NCBI GenBank assembly: GCA_030149815.1 | Contig: JASLHI010000002.1 | Location: 1 to 50,719 of the forward strand | DNA: 50,719 nucleotides | Direction of reading: 5' to 3' | From: Aquirhabdus sp. | GTDB lineage: Bacteria; Pseudomonadota; Gammaproteobacteria; Pseudomonadales; Moraxellaceae | Part shown: piece by piece, positions 26,770 to 35,888 of the stretch | How positions within the stretch are numbered: the stretch's first letter is position 1 | How the letters are laid out: each line of letters opens with the position of its first letter | Translations under genes and position numbers: made by a program | Notes under the pieces: model-generated | What the model was told of the DNA's origin: nothing | The model's input: only the letters and a program-made list of their open reading frames with translations | Database searches by the model: none

Positions 26770-28257
26770 TTATTTCACTTGCTGATAATTGCTGGCATCA
26801 AATTTACGAGTACGTTGGCGATATTCAAGAGTAAATCCAGGCCAGTTATTGGTATTTTTACCATCAGCGGTCTGATACCAACTCGTACAACCTTGTGCCC
26901 AAATTGTGCTTTTCATTCGCTCTTGAATGGTTTTATTAAAATCATTCTGCACATTAGTGCGAAGATCTGTATAACGCAGGCCTTTCTTAGTTAATGTACG
27001 AATCGCATCCAGAATGTAATTCACTTGACTCTCAATCATATAGACAATCGAGTTATGACCGAGATTTGTATTCGGGCCATACAGCATATACATGTTTGGG
27101 AAACCACTGACCGTCAGCCCCAAATATGCTTCCGCACCATTTTTCCATGCATCTTTGAGTTTACGACCGCCCAACCCAGTGATTTGCATCGGCGCAAGAA
27201 AATCGGTTGCAGCAAACCCTGTTCCATAAATGATGGCATCAACTTCATGAAGTTTGCCATCTTGGGTTTTAATTCCTGTTGGAACAACCTCATCAATATT
27301 TTCACTGACCACATCTACATTTGGCATAACCAATGTTTTATACCATTGATTAGAAATCAATATACGCTTACATCCAATCGGATAATCAGGTGTCAGACGA
27401 TGGCGCAGCTTATGATCCTTGATCACATCACGAATATGATTTTGGAAAATATATTCTGCAAGTGATGTTTTATTCACATAGGTTGTGAAACCTAATAACT
27501 TGATCTCGTGCGAACTATATTGCCATGCTCGATCAAGACTTTGCAGAACTGGGATTTTTTTGAACAAGCCTCTTTCAACAGGCGGGTAAATACGATCAGG
27601 CTTAGGAATCACATACGGTGCTGAACGCTGATAAACTTCCAAATGCGCAACCTGTTTTGCAATTTCAGGGACAAATTGAATTGCACTTGCGCCTGTACCG
27701 ATCACCGCAACACGTTTACCCGTGAGATCGTAGTCATGATCCCATTTGGCGGAATGGAAGGCTTTGCCTTTGAAACTGTCCAGACCTTTTAACTTTGGAT
27801 ATGCTGGAAGACTCAATTGTCCCACGGCAGAGACTAGAATTTCAGCTTCAATGACTTCGCCTACAGCGGTTTTTACCAACCACAATCCACGACTTTCATC
27901 AAAATCAGCACCAGTAATTTCGGTGTTAAAACGGATATGTGGGCGGATTTCGTATTTATCTGCGCAATGACGTAGGTAATTGTGGATCTCTTTTGCCTTG
28001 CCAAAACGATTTTCCCAACCACGATCTTGCTCAAATGAGAAAGAGTAAAGATGTGAAGGCACATCACAAGCTGCACCTGGATAAGTATTATCACGCCAGA
28101 CACCACCGACATCTGATGCTTTTTCAAATAATGTAATATCGTTTAGACCTGACTGTTTTAAACGTATCGCTAAGCCCAGCCCGCCGAAACCAGTACCAAT
28201 AATGGCAATACGAGGATTCTTTGCACGCTTTTGTTTAGAATTTAAAATCTGAGCCAT
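26770..28257 (-). CDS. Flavin-containing monooxygenase, Baeyer-Villiger type
   Basis: 495 residues. FAD motif GTGFGGLG (about 21-28), the type I Baeyer-Villiger fingerprint FKGKAFHSAKWD (FxGxxxHxxxW-D/P), and the NADPH-binding motif GTGASAIQ. It inserts oxygen next to a ketone or oxidises a heteroatom using NADPH and O2. The substrate is not predictable. It differs from the long-chain alkane enzyme AlmA in its N-terminus. It is divergent from an AraC regulator whose putative direct-repeat operators lie upstream of its promoter. Confidence 0.9.
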   Translation of the reverse strand: MAQILNSKQKRAKNPRIAIIGTGFGGLGLAIRLKQSGLNDITLFEKASDVGGVWRDNTYPGAACDVPSHLYSFSFEQDRGWENRFGKAKEIHNYLRHCADKYEIRPHIRFNTEITGADFDESRGLWLVKTAVGEVIEAEILVSAVGQLSLPAYPKLKGLDSFKGKAFHSAKWDHDYDLTGKRVAVIGTGASAIQFVPEIAKQVAHLEVYQRSAPYVIPKPDRIYPPVERGLFKKIPVLQSLDRAWQYSSHEIKLLGFTTYVNKTSLAEYIFQNHIRDVIKDHKLRHRLTPDYPIGCKRILISNQWYKTLVMPNVDVVSENIDEVVPTGIKTQDGKLHEVDAIIYGTGFAATDFLAPMQITGLGGRKLKDAWKNGAEAYLGLTVSGFPNMYMLYGPNTNLGHNSIVYMIESQVNYILDAIRTLTKKGLRYTDLRTNVQNDFNKTIQERMKSTIWAQGCTSWYQTADGKNTNNWPGFTLEYRQRTRKFDASNYQQVK

Positions 28258-28284
28258 TTAAAATTTCCGTCAAATTTGTATGAG

Positions 28285-28365
28285 ATTATAAAAATAATAA
28301 AGAAAATCGCACTTGCTTCACAGCTTACATCAGGACAAAATATCGTTGTTTAAGGACAATACATC
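28285..28365 (-). promoter_or_regulatory. Monooxygenase promoter with AraC-type direct repeats
   Basis: AGGACAAAATATC (28332-28344) and AGGACAATACATC (28353-28365) agree at 11 of 13 bases and are spaced exactly 21 bp, two helical turns, as for AraC-family half-sites. On the minus strand a TATAAT -10 lies at 28290-28285 with no good -35, consistent with an activator-dependent monooxygenase promoter. Confidence 0.7.
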
Positions 28366-28379
28366 ATTTAGAGTTTTAT

Positions 28380-29390
28380 ATGCCACTGTGGGAATTTGAA
28401 AGAAGCACCCAAAGCATGCGTTTGATGGCTGGATTTGCCACAGAACAGGGTCTACTCATTGTTGATGTACTCGCTGGCACAGGTCTGCAAGAAGCCGAGC
28501 TCGCTGATCCACAAATGATTGTCACAGGACAACAAGAATTACGCTTAATCCGCAACCTCATCACCCTACTCCCACATATTCCGGCATTAGGACTACACAT
28601 TGGTTCACGTTATCATTTCACGACATTTGGTGTTTTAGGCTTTGCGATTGTTAGCAGTTCGAGTATGCGGCATGCGCTTGATTTGGCGCTACAGTACTTT
28701 CATTTGACCTTTGCCTTTACCCGTTTCTTGGTGATGGATAACGATGCGCAAACAACGATTACGATTGATGACTCCGAAGTACCCGAAGACGTTCGTCAAT
28801 TCATTGTTGAACGTGATGCTGCTGCATTGATTACGGTACAACGAGACTTTATCAATGAACCGATTTTATTATCTTTGAATATTGCATTTCCACCACCGAA
28901 TAATATTCAAGCATACCAAGATTTTTTCGGTATTAGCCCTCAGTTTGATATGCCTTCACATTGCGCAGTCATGGATCGGGCAAGTATGGAACGTCCATTA
29001 CTCCTTTCCAACGAATCAGCATTACATATCGCAGAAGCACAATGTCGACAATTATTGGATGCACGCAAACCTTTAAATCATTTATCTTCTAAAGTTCGTG
29101 ATCAACTCATGAATAAATCTGGGCATATACCCACCATGAATTCAGTAGCTGCTGAGCTAAACATGACCACACGCACTTTACGAAGGCGTTTAGAAGAAGA
29201 AGGCACAACGTTCATTCAGCTACGCGAAGAAATTCGTCAAGCACTTACCGAGCAATACCTAAAAATTCCTCACCAATCGATTGAACAAATTTCAGAATGG
29301 CTGGGCTACGCTGAGCCAACAAGTTTTATTAATGCCTATAAACGATGGAAGGGACAAACACCTCATGCGTTTAGACTTTCCAGTAAATAG
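28380..29390 (+). CDS. AraC-family regulator with arabinose-binding-like N-domain (first copy)
   Basis: 336 residues. The N-terminal 200 residues match the PF12625-type ligand domain (GLHIGSRYHFTTFGVLGFAI). The C-terminal pair of helix-turn-helix motifs is clear (NSVAAELNMTTRTLRRRLEEEGTTF; EQISEWLGYAEPTSFINAYKRWKG). It is divergent from the flavin monooxygenase, which is the likely target through the 21-bp-spaced repeats just ahead of this gene. A related AraC protein occurs at 39005-40003. Confidence 0.92.
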   Translation: MPLWEFERSTQSMRLMAGFATEQGLLIVDVLAGTGLQEAELADPQMIVTGQQELRLIRNLITLLPHIPALGLHIGSRYHFTTFGVLGFAIVSSSSMRHALDLALQYFHLTFAFTRFLVMDNDAQTTITIDDSEVPEDVRQFIVERDAAALITVQRDFINEPILLSLNIAFPPPNNIQAYQDFFGISPQFDMPSHCAVMDRASMERPLLLSNESALHIAEAQCRQLLDARKPLNHLSSKVRDQLMNKSGHIPTMNSVAAELNMTTRTLRRRLEEEGTTFIQLREEIRQALTEQYLKIPHQSIEQISEWLGYAEPTSFINAYKRWKGQTPHAFRLSSK

Positions 29391-29502
29391 TTTCTAAAAA
29401 TAGCTTTAAAGATATAAAATTAACAATAATATCAATCACGCATGGATGAGTGATTAAAAGAATTCAAAGAATACCAACAGCGTGGCTAATGAATATTTTT
29501 TC

Positions 29503-29536
29503 ATTCACATAAAATTCACTTAGCCCTTTATATAAT
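29503..29536 (+). promoter_or_regulatory. Response-regulator box and -10 of the fatty-acid-modification operon
   Basis: ATTCACATAAAATTCACTT (29503-29521) contains two ATTCAC half-sites with an 11-bp period, the arrangement bound by OmpR/PhoB-type regulators. Nine bases later comes TATAAT (29531-29536), with no -35. The same box at the same distance from a -10 precedes the NTF2-like/response-regulator genes. Confidence 0.75.
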
Positions 29537-29568
29537 CAAAATCGTAAAAAGAGCAAGGAATGATCATA

Positions 29569-30507
29569 ATGATTATTAAAGATATTTCCACGATCCAAGC
29601 CACACCTGTCGAACACGACTTGATGGAAATAAAACCAGATCGTCAAATTGATTGGGTTAGGATTATTCCTTTTATCTTATTGCACATCAGCTGCCTCGCT
29701 GTTTTTTTTGTGGGTGTTTCTTGGTTTGCTATCACGGTGATGATTGTATTTTATCTGTTACGCATGTTTGCCATTACAGCTTTTTATCATCGTTATTTTT
29801 CCCACAAAGCATTTAAAACAAGTCGGCCTGTACAACTCATTTTTGCCATCATCGGTGTGATGAGTACGCAGAACGGTCCTTTATGGTGGGCTGCGCATCA
29901 TCGCTATCACCATCGTCATGCTGATCAACCTGGTGATCTACACTCACCACGCGATGGATTTTGGTATAGCCATATGGGATGGTTTTTAAATAAACAGAAT
30001 TTCTCTACCCAAGAGCACTTAGTCAAAGATTGGATCAAATTTCCTGAGCTAAGATGGTTAGATCGCCATAGTGTTTTAGTCTCAGTGATGACCGCAGCAA
30101 GTTTCTGGATCGTTGGAAGTGCGCTTGCACACTACGCACCAAACCTAAAAACCAACGGCATTCAGCTTTTTGTCTGGGGATTCTTAATTTCCACTGTTTT
30201 ACTGACGCACATCACTTTAACAATTAATTCGTTCGCGCATCGTTTCGGTTTCAGAACTTACGAGACTCAAGATGACAGTCGCAACAATTGGTTTCTAGCC
30301 ATTATTACTTTGGGTGAAGGCTGGCATAACAACCATCACTACTGCCCTGCCAGTGTTCGACAAGGTTTTGTCTGGTGGCAAATTGATATCAGCTATTACA
30401 TCTTACGCATAATGGCTGCAGTTGGCCTAGTTTGGGATCTTGTTCCAATTCCCAAAAAAGCTTTTCAACACAAATATCCAGATAAAACAGTGCATCACAT
30501 TTCTTAG
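29569..30507 (+). CDS. Membrane acyl-CoA/acyl-lipid desaturase
   Basis: 312 residues. The three histidine boxes of di-iron membrane desaturases are visible: HRYFSH, HHRYHH and HNNHH (GWHNNHHYCP). Hydrophobic segments before and between the boxes give the usual four-helix topology. It introduces a double bond in a fatty acyl chain, delta-9 type by general likeness to stearoyl-CoA desaturases; regiospecificity is not shown. ATG 29569 is chosen because AAGGA (29555-29559) is 9 bases upstream; ATG 29560 directly abuts that element. It is first in the two-component-linked lipid operon. Confidence 0.9.
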   Translation: MIIKDISTIQATPVEHDLMEIKPDRQIDWVRIIPFILLHISCLAVFFVGVSWFAITVMIVFYLLRMFAITAFYHRYFSHKAFKTSRPVQLIFAIIGVMSTQNGPLWWAAHHRYHHRHADQPGDLHSPRDGFWYSHMGWFLNKQNFSTQEHLVKDWIKFPELRWLDRHSVLVSVMTAASFWIVGSALAHYAPNLKTNGIQLFVWGFLISTVLLTHITLTINSFAHRFGFRTYETQDDSRNNWFLAIITLGEGWHNNHHYCPASVRQGFVWWQIDISYYILRIMAAVGLVWDLVPIPKKAFQHKYPDKTVHHIS

Positions 30508-30572
30508 TAATTTATTAGATCTAAGTCGATGCAGCAAAAAAAATGAATTCAGAATGACATGAGGTTAAGTTG

Positions 30573-31844
30573 ATGCGTATTGCGATTATCGGTTCTGGGA
30601 TCTCAGGTTTAACAGCGGCATGGCTGCTGCATAAACAACATGAGATCACGATTTTTGAAAAAAATGATTACTTTGGTGGTCATACCGATACGCATGCAGT
30701 CAAGATTGATAACCAATCATTGATGGTTGATACAGGCTTTATTGTCTTTAACGAACACAACTATCCTCTGTTCTGTAAGATGCTTAAAGAGCTTGGCGTC
30801 GAGTGGCAAGCAAGCGATATGAGCTTCTCAGTCAATAATCTCGTTTCAAAACTAGCCTATAACCCTAGCGGATTGATGCCGTTATTACTCAATATTAGAA
30901 ATATTTTTAATCCTTCTTTTAGACGTATGTTTCGAGATTTGAAACGTTTTTACGATCAAACGCGCCATACTGATCTGAATAGTATTACACACACCATTAC
31001 GTTAGAACACTTCCTAGACGAATATGGCTATAGCGAAGATTTTCGACAAGAGCACCTCTATCCAATGTGCGGAGCACTATGGTCGGCAAATACGACCGAA
31101 GTTCCTCAACTCCCTTTTAGATTTGTGCTTGGATTCTTCCAAAACCATAAAATGCTGCAAATGACCGATCGCCCACAATGGCTGACCGTCAAAGGCGGAT
31201 CATCTGCATACATCAAAGCATTAAAACAACAGATCAAAGCCACATGGCTTGCTCAAGGGGTAACGTCAGTCAATCGAGAAAAGAAAGACATTGAAATTAG
31301 CACTACTGATGGTTCACAGCATCTCTTTGATCGAGTGATCTTTGCATGTCACGCTGATCAAGCATTAAAACTCATGACCGACGCGACTGTGAATGAAAAA
31401 AATATCCTAGGTGCATTTCGATATAGCCCAAACAAGATGGTCTTACATACTGACACTTGCGTCATGCCAACAAAAAAATCGAATTGGGCAAGCTGGCAAG
31501 TTCGTGTTGCCAAATCAGATACAGCGACGACTTCTTGTGGTCCAACCTATAGCTTTACCTACTGGATGAATACATTACAAAATCTAAAAGTCAAAACACC
31601 AGTTCTTGCGACATTAAACCCAAATTACTCCATTGATCGACATAAAGTCCTCGTCACACGCCATTACGAACATCCTCAGTTTGATGTGCATGCACTCAAC
31701 GCACAATCACTGTGGGGTGAAGTCAATGGTATCAATCGAAGTTATTTCTGCGGCGCATATTGGGGATGGGGATTCCATGAAGATGGCGCACGGAGCGCAC
31801 ATCGCGTTGCCCGTCATTTACTTTCAGACAATCCTAAAGGTTGA
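30573..31844 (+). CDS. FAD-dependent oxidoreductase of the CFA gene cluster (COG2907 type)
   Basis: 423 residues. N-terminal FAD motif IIGSGISGLTAAWLL followed by FEKNDYFGGHTDTH. The amine-oxidase/protoporphyrinogen-oxidase-like fold ends in the FAD-binding GAYWGWGFHEDGARSAHRVA. Family knowledge: this protein commonly precedes DUF1365 and a CFA-like methyltransferase, as in clusters of the singlet-oxygen sigmaE-ChrR regulon. It is likely to oxidise the lipid acyl chain. GAGG at 30561-30564 supports ATG 30573. It overlaps the next frame near its end. Confidence 0.9.
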   Translation: MRIAIIGSGISGLTAAWLLHKQHEITIFEKNDYFGGHTDTHAVKIDNQSLMVDTGFIVFNEHNYPLFCKMLKELGVEWQASDMSFSVNNLVSKLAYNPSGLMPLLLNIRNIFNPSFRRMFRDLKRFYDQTRHTDLNSITHTITLEHFLDEYGYSEDFRQEHLYPMCGALWSANTTEVPQLPFRFVLGFFQNHKMLQMTDRPQWLTVKGGSSAYIKALKQQIKATWLAQGVTSVNREKKDIEISTTDGSQHLFDRVIFACHADQALKLMTDATVNEKNILGAFRYSPNKMVLHTDTCVMPTKKSNWASWQVRVAKSDTATTSCGPTYSFTYWMNTLQNLKVKTPVLATLNPNYSIDRHKVLVTRHYEHPQFDVHALNAQSLWGEVNGINRSYFCGAYWGWGFHEDGARSAHRVARHLLSDNPKG

Positions 31845-31849
31845 TCCGT

Positions 31850-32668
31850 ATGCTAAATGCCATTTCGCTTGCTCATGCACATATACGCCATCGGCGCTAT
31901 ACCCCGAAGACGCATGCGTTTGAATATCAGATGGGCTATGTACTCGCAAACATCGATGATCTTGCTGAAGCATGCAACGGTAGCCCATTTTGGTCATACA
32001 ATCGATTCAATCTCATTAGTCTATATGACAAAGATTTACTGGTCTCTGATGGACAATCAATCCGCGATACACTTCGTACCGCGATTGAAAAACAACTCGG
32101 AGAAAGCATCAATGCAACACAGCCAATTTATGTCCTAACACTTCCTCGATATCTTGGTGTTGCCTTTAATCCCGTCAGTTTTTATTGGGTTTATGATGAA
32201 AACAATCCGACTCTAAAGTTTATCGCTGCGCATATTACCAATACCCCATGGCACGAACGTTTTTTATATTGCTTTAGCTGTAATCAATCTAAACCTACCG
32301 CTACTCATACTGATCAAATGAAGTCAAAAGAACCTGTCTATCGATTCCTACTCGATAAGCAATTTCATGTTTCACCATTTATGCCAATGAATTTGAAATA
32401 CGATTGGCGCTTCAAACTTGATCAATCGAAAAATCCAGATCATTCAGCGATACACATGCAACTCAAACGGCATGGCGAGTTGGTGTTTGATGCAACGATG
32501 AAATTCACGCTACAGCCATTATCAACATGGAAACAGAATCTCTTTCCACTGATTTATCCACTACAAAGTCTAAAAATTGTCTGGGCAATTTATTGGCAAG
32601 CATTACGACTTTTTGTGAAAAGAATTCCATTTTTTTCTCATCCAACCGTTCGCAAAGAATATCAATAA
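31850..32668 (+). CDS. DUF1365 protein
   Basis: 272 residues. Characteristic opening HAHIRHRRYTPKTHAFEYQMGYVL and the conserved core LPRYLGVAFNPVSFYWVYDE, followed by HITNTPWHERFLYCF. Its function is not established; it is nearly always beside the FAD oxidoreductase and a CFA-like methyltransferase, as here. ATG 31850 has AAAGG 9 bases upstream. The frame also opens at TTG 31841, overlapping the upstream stop, which suggests coupled translation. Confidence 0.88.
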   Translation: MLNAISLAHAHIRHRRYTPKTHAFEYQMGYVLANIDDLAEACNGSPFWSYNRFNLISLYDKDLLVSDGQSIRDTLRTAIEKQLGESINATQPIYVLTLPRYLGVAFNPVSFYWVYDENNPTLKFIAAHITNTPWHERFLYCFSCNQSKPTATHTDQMKSKEPVYRFLLDKQFHVSPFMPMNLKYDWRFKLDQSKNPDHSAIHMQLKRHGELVFDATMKFTLQPLSTWKQNLFPLIYPLQSLKIVWAIYWQALRLFVKRIPFFSHPTVRKEYQ

Positions 32669-32680
32669 CTGGAGTTAGAC

Positions 32681-33937
32681 ATGAGCTCAATGCAATCTAA
32701 ACCGTTGGTCATCAACCCACATGACAATACGTCTGCAACACCATCTCAGAAATTACCATCATGGCTCAATCATCTTAAAGATCTTGATGGCGGTGTCATT
32801 TATTTAACAGGTGTTGTCGATGGCACTTTAGGGCAACCTAATGCTTTAGTGACGGATCAACTTCAATGCACGATCGCAGTTCATGATATGAATTTCTTTC
32901 GTCTCATCATGCAGCAAGGCAGCTTAGGCGCGGCTGAATCATATATTAATGGCGAATGGGAAACCGATGACTTAGTGGTCTTAATTCGAATTATGGTTCG
33001 AAATCGCCATCGTCTAGATAAAGTTGATAATTCATTCTTTGCACGAATTAGCCAAGCCGTACTACGGGTATGGTATGCCAGAAATCGTAATAATAAAGAT
33101 GGCAGTAAACGCAATATCGCAGCACATTACGATCTCAGCAATGATTTTTTTAAATTATTTCTTGATGAAAATCTAATGTATTCCAGTGCAGTGTATCAGT
33201 CGCCTACACAATCACTCGAAGATGCATCGAATCATAAATTAGCAGTTATTTGTGATCACTTAAAACTGAGCGCAAAAGACCATGTCATTGAAATTGGTAC
33301 AGGTTGGGGCGGCTTTGCGATTTATGCTGCACTGCACTATGGGTGTAAAGTCACCACGACAACCATTTCTAAAGAACAATACAACGAAGCCTGCCAACGT
33401 GTTGACGCAGCAGGACTATCTCATAAAGTCCAAGTTCTTCTGCAAGATTATCGTGATCTGAATGGCACATATGACAAATTAGTATCGATCGAAATGATTG
33501 AAGCCGTCGGGCACCAATATCTATCTCAATATTTTGCCACTTGCCAACGCTTACTTAAACCGAATGGTTTGGGATTAATTCAAGCAATCACTATCGAAGA
33601 TACACGCTACAAAATCGCACTAAACTCTGTTGATTTTATTAAACGTTATATCTTTCCTGGCAGTTTTATTCCCTGCAACTCACTCATGATCAACACTGCC
33701 GCCGAGCAAGGTTTGAAACTTAAGCATCTTTCAGATATTGGACAAAGTTATGCCCTGACACTACGCGAATGGCGTAAGCGCTTTTTAGAAAAATTGCCAC
33801 AAGTGCAAGCTATGGGCTTTGATCATCGCTTTATTCGGATGTGGGATTTTTATCTGTGCTACTGCGAAGGTGGATTTATTGAAGGCGCGATTAGCGATGT
33901 TCATTTGCTCGTTGAAAATAGCATGCGCATTGACTAA
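32681..33937 (+). CDS. CFA-synthase-like SAM methyltransferase with altered bicarbonate site
   Basis: 418 residues. The N-terminal lipid-binding domain is followed by the methyltransferase with HYDLSNDFF (149-157) and SAM motif VIEIGTGWGG (202-210). Compared with E. coli CFA synthase, two of the five bicarbonate-binding residues differ: C139 is serine (S169 in YSSAVY) and H266 is glutamine (Q300 in LIQAI). The equivalents of E239 (E273), I268 (I302) and Y317 are kept. It methylates phospholipid acyl double bonds. The changes suggest a methyl-branched rather than cyclopropane product, which is inference. TGGAG upstream supports this start. Confidence 0.9.
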   Translation: MSSMQSKPLVINPHDNTSATPSQKLPSWLNHLKDLDGGVIYLTGVVDGTLGQPNALVTDQLQCTIAVHDMNFFRLIMQQGSLGAAESYINGEWETDDLVVLIRIMVRNRHRLDKVDNSFFARISQAVLRVWYARNRNNKDGSKRNIAAHYDLSNDFFKLFLDENLMYSSAVYQSPTQSLEDASNHKLAVICDHLKLSAKDHVIEIGTGWGGFAIYAALHYGCKVTTTTISKEQYNEACQRVDAAGLSHKVQVLLQDYRDLNGTYDKLVSIEMIEAVGHQYLSQYFATCQRLLKPNGLGLIQAITIEDTRYKIALNSVDFIKRYIFPGSFIPCNSLMINTAAEQGLKLKHLSDIGQSYALTLREWRKRFLEKLPQVQAMGFDHRFIRMWDFYLCYCEGGFIEGAISDVHLLVENSMRID

Positions 33938-33961
33938 TCAATAAGCTCAGGACATCAACTC

Positions 33962-34756
33962 ATGCTCAACTTGCATACATTATGGTCTTTATTATGGATT
34001 GATCTCGCGCTCATGGCAGTCGCGTTTGTGATCAATCAAATGACCAAACGTGCTGGCATCGTCGATGTGATGTGGAGCTTTTGCATTTTGGTAAACAGTG
34101 TTTATTGCGCTCTACTCCACCAACAAGGTGATGGCTGGACACGCTTCACGATAGGCATGATTGGTGTCTTATGGTTTGGGCGTTTAGGACTACATTTACT
34201 CACTCGCTATCAGCATGAAACCAAAGAAGATGGTCGCTACGCCAACATGCGTGAAGCTTCTGGCAAGTTCGAAACCATCGTGTTCTTGCTGTTCTTTATT
34301 TTTCAAGCGGGATTAGCATTGTTATTCAGCTTGCCAATGTGGTGGTTAACGCAAATTCCTACAGGCGAATGGAGCCAATTCCATCACTTTATTTTAATAA
34401 GCGCTGGGATATGGCTTTTAATCGCGCTTTGGGGAGAAACAACAGCCGATCGGCAGCTTGCAGAGTTCAGAAAATCTACGCAAAACCATGGCAAAACCAT
34501 GCGTACTGGCTTATGGGCTTACTCACGCCACCCTAATTATTTTTTTGAGTGGCTGCATTGGTTTGTGTATCCCATTATTGGTATTGAAGCTGGTTTATAT
34601 GGGCTATGGCTATATCCCGTTTTGATGTTTTTATTTCTGTATTACGTAACGGGAATTCCTTTTACAGAAAAACAGGCACTACTCAGTCGCGGTGATGACT
34701 ACCGTTTATACCAACAGCAAACATCTCTATTCTTTCCTCGGAGTCCACGTCAATGA
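33962..34756 (+). CDS. DUF1295 membrane protein (steroid-5-alpha-reductase-like)
   Basis: 264 residues with about six hydrophobic segments. It has the DUF1295 signatures RAGIVDVMWSF near the N-terminus and GLWAYSRHPNYFFEWLHWFVY, the isoprenylcysteine-methyltransferase/steroid-reductase-like motif, near the C-terminus. It is probably an inner-membrane oxidoreductase acting on a lipid acyl chain, common in CFA/DUF1365 clusters. It overlaps the next gene by 4 bases (ATGA), showing tight coupling. Confidence 0.88.
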   Translation: MLNLHTLWSLLWIDLALMAVAFVINQMTKRAGIVDVMWSFCILVNSVYCALLHQQGDGWTRFTIGMIGVLWFGRLGLHLLTRYQHETKEDGRYANMREASGKFETIVFLLFFIFQAGLALLFSLPMWWLTQIPTGEWSQFHHFILISAGIWLLIALWGETTADRQLAEFRKSTQNHGKTMRTGLWAYSRHPNYFFEWLHWFVYPIIGIEAGLYGLWLYPVLMFLFLYYVTGIPFTEKQALLSRGDDYRLYQQQTSLFFPRSPRQ

Positions 34757-35787
34757 ACCAACCTCTCTCGATTACGATTGCTGAAAGTCCGTGGCTTCCT
34801 GACACAATTGCACGTGCTGGCATTAGACGTCTTTGTCAAAAACGCCTACAGCAAGAGTATTTTAATGACATCGAACGTGCATCTGAACGCTACCAACAAG
34901 TCTTGAACAATCTTAGAAATAGTCAATTAGCGATTGAAACAGATAAAGCGAATGAACAGCATTACGAACTTCCAACAGCATTTTTTCAAGCCGTGCTTGG
35001 ACCGCGCCTGAAATATAGTGCCAGTTTTTTTGCTGATGGTGATGATCTTGCGGCTGCGGAAAATCGCAGCCTACAAATCTATTCTGAACGTGCAAAATTA
35101 AAAGATGGACAACAGATCCTTGAACTCGGATGTGGTTGGGGTTCATTTACGTTGTGGATGGCAGAACAATATCCAAATGCCAATATTACAGCAGTATCAA
35201 ACTCAAACTCACAACGTCTTCATATCATGGCAGAAGCAACAGCCAAAGGCTTCAACAATGTTAATGTCATTACCCAAGATGTGAATCAACTGACCTTTTC
35301 CGAAGCAACTTTTGATCGTGTGGTTTCGGTTGAAATGTTCGAACATGTTCGTAACTACGCCCAACTATTCAAGAATATTGCACAATGGTTAAAGTCTGAC
35401 GGCCTATTGTGGTGTCATATTTTTTGCCATCGTTTTTTGCAATATCCATTTGAAGTTCAAGAAGAAGATGACTGGATGTCTGCTCACTTTTTTACGGGCG
35501 GCTTGATGCCCGCAATCAGTACATTTAGTCACTTCCAAGATGATTTACGACTTGAACAGGAATGGCAATGGTCAGGTCAGCATTACGAAAAGACTGCCAA
35601 TGCTTGGCTTGAAAACATGGACAAGTATCAACAACAGCTTGAACCGATTTTTAAACAAATCTATGGGAAAGATGCACGAATCTGGTGGCAACGCTGGCGC
35701 TTATTCTTTATGGCATGTGCTGAACTTTTTGGCTATGAGCAAGGCAATCAATGGCTCGTGGGTCATTATCGATTTACTAAACGATAA
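34753..35787 (+). CDS. Second SAM-dependent methyltransferase, CFA-family-like
   Basis: 344 residues. HYELPTAFFQ and YSASFFADG resemble the CFA entry region, with alanine where CFA has its bicarbonate cysteine. SAM motif ILELGCGWGSFTLWMAE, then VVSVEMFEHVRNY and WCHIFCHR, where the histidine equivalent to CFA H266 is kept. It lacks the N-terminal domain of the other CFA-like protein and resembles coclaurine-N-methyltransferase-type enzymes. As a second methylase in one lipid operon it recalls the two-methylase furan fatty acid pathway. That link is a hypothesis. Confidence 0.85.
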   Translation: MNQPLSITIAESPWLPDTIARAGIRRLCQKRLQQEYFNDIERASERYQQVLNNLRNSQLAIETDKANEQHYELPTAFFQAVLGPRLKYSASFFADGDDLAAAENRSLQIYSERAKLKDGQQILELGCGWGSFTLWMAEQYPNANITAVSNSNSQRLHIMAEATAKGFNNVNVITQDVNQLTFSEATFDRVVSVEMFEHVRNYAQLFKNIAQWLKSDGLLWCHIFCHRFLQYPFEVQEEDDWMSAHFFTGGLMPAISTFSHFQDDLRLEQEWQWSGQHYEKTANAWLENMDKYQQQLEPIFKQIYGKDARIWWQRWRLFFMACAELFGYEQGNQWLVGHYRFTKR

Positions 35788-35888
35788 GTTCATAGATACT
35801 AGACATCAAACGACGCTAGAATCAAATGGACTAGACCATGAGTAAACCATATGGCTAATTTCCTGCGTGTTCATCACAAAAAGTCACG

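Noticed and set aside
27025..27465. Plus-strand open frame of about 146 codons inside the monooxygenase gene
   Set aside because: It lies wholly antisense to a gene with clear FAD and Baeyer-Villiger motifs, with no family motif or ribosome site.
26770..28257. Assignment as the long-chain alkane monooxygenase AlmA
   Set aside because: The N-terminus and motif context fit general Baeyer-Villiger monooxygenases better than the AlmA sequence I recall; no alkane genes are adjacent.
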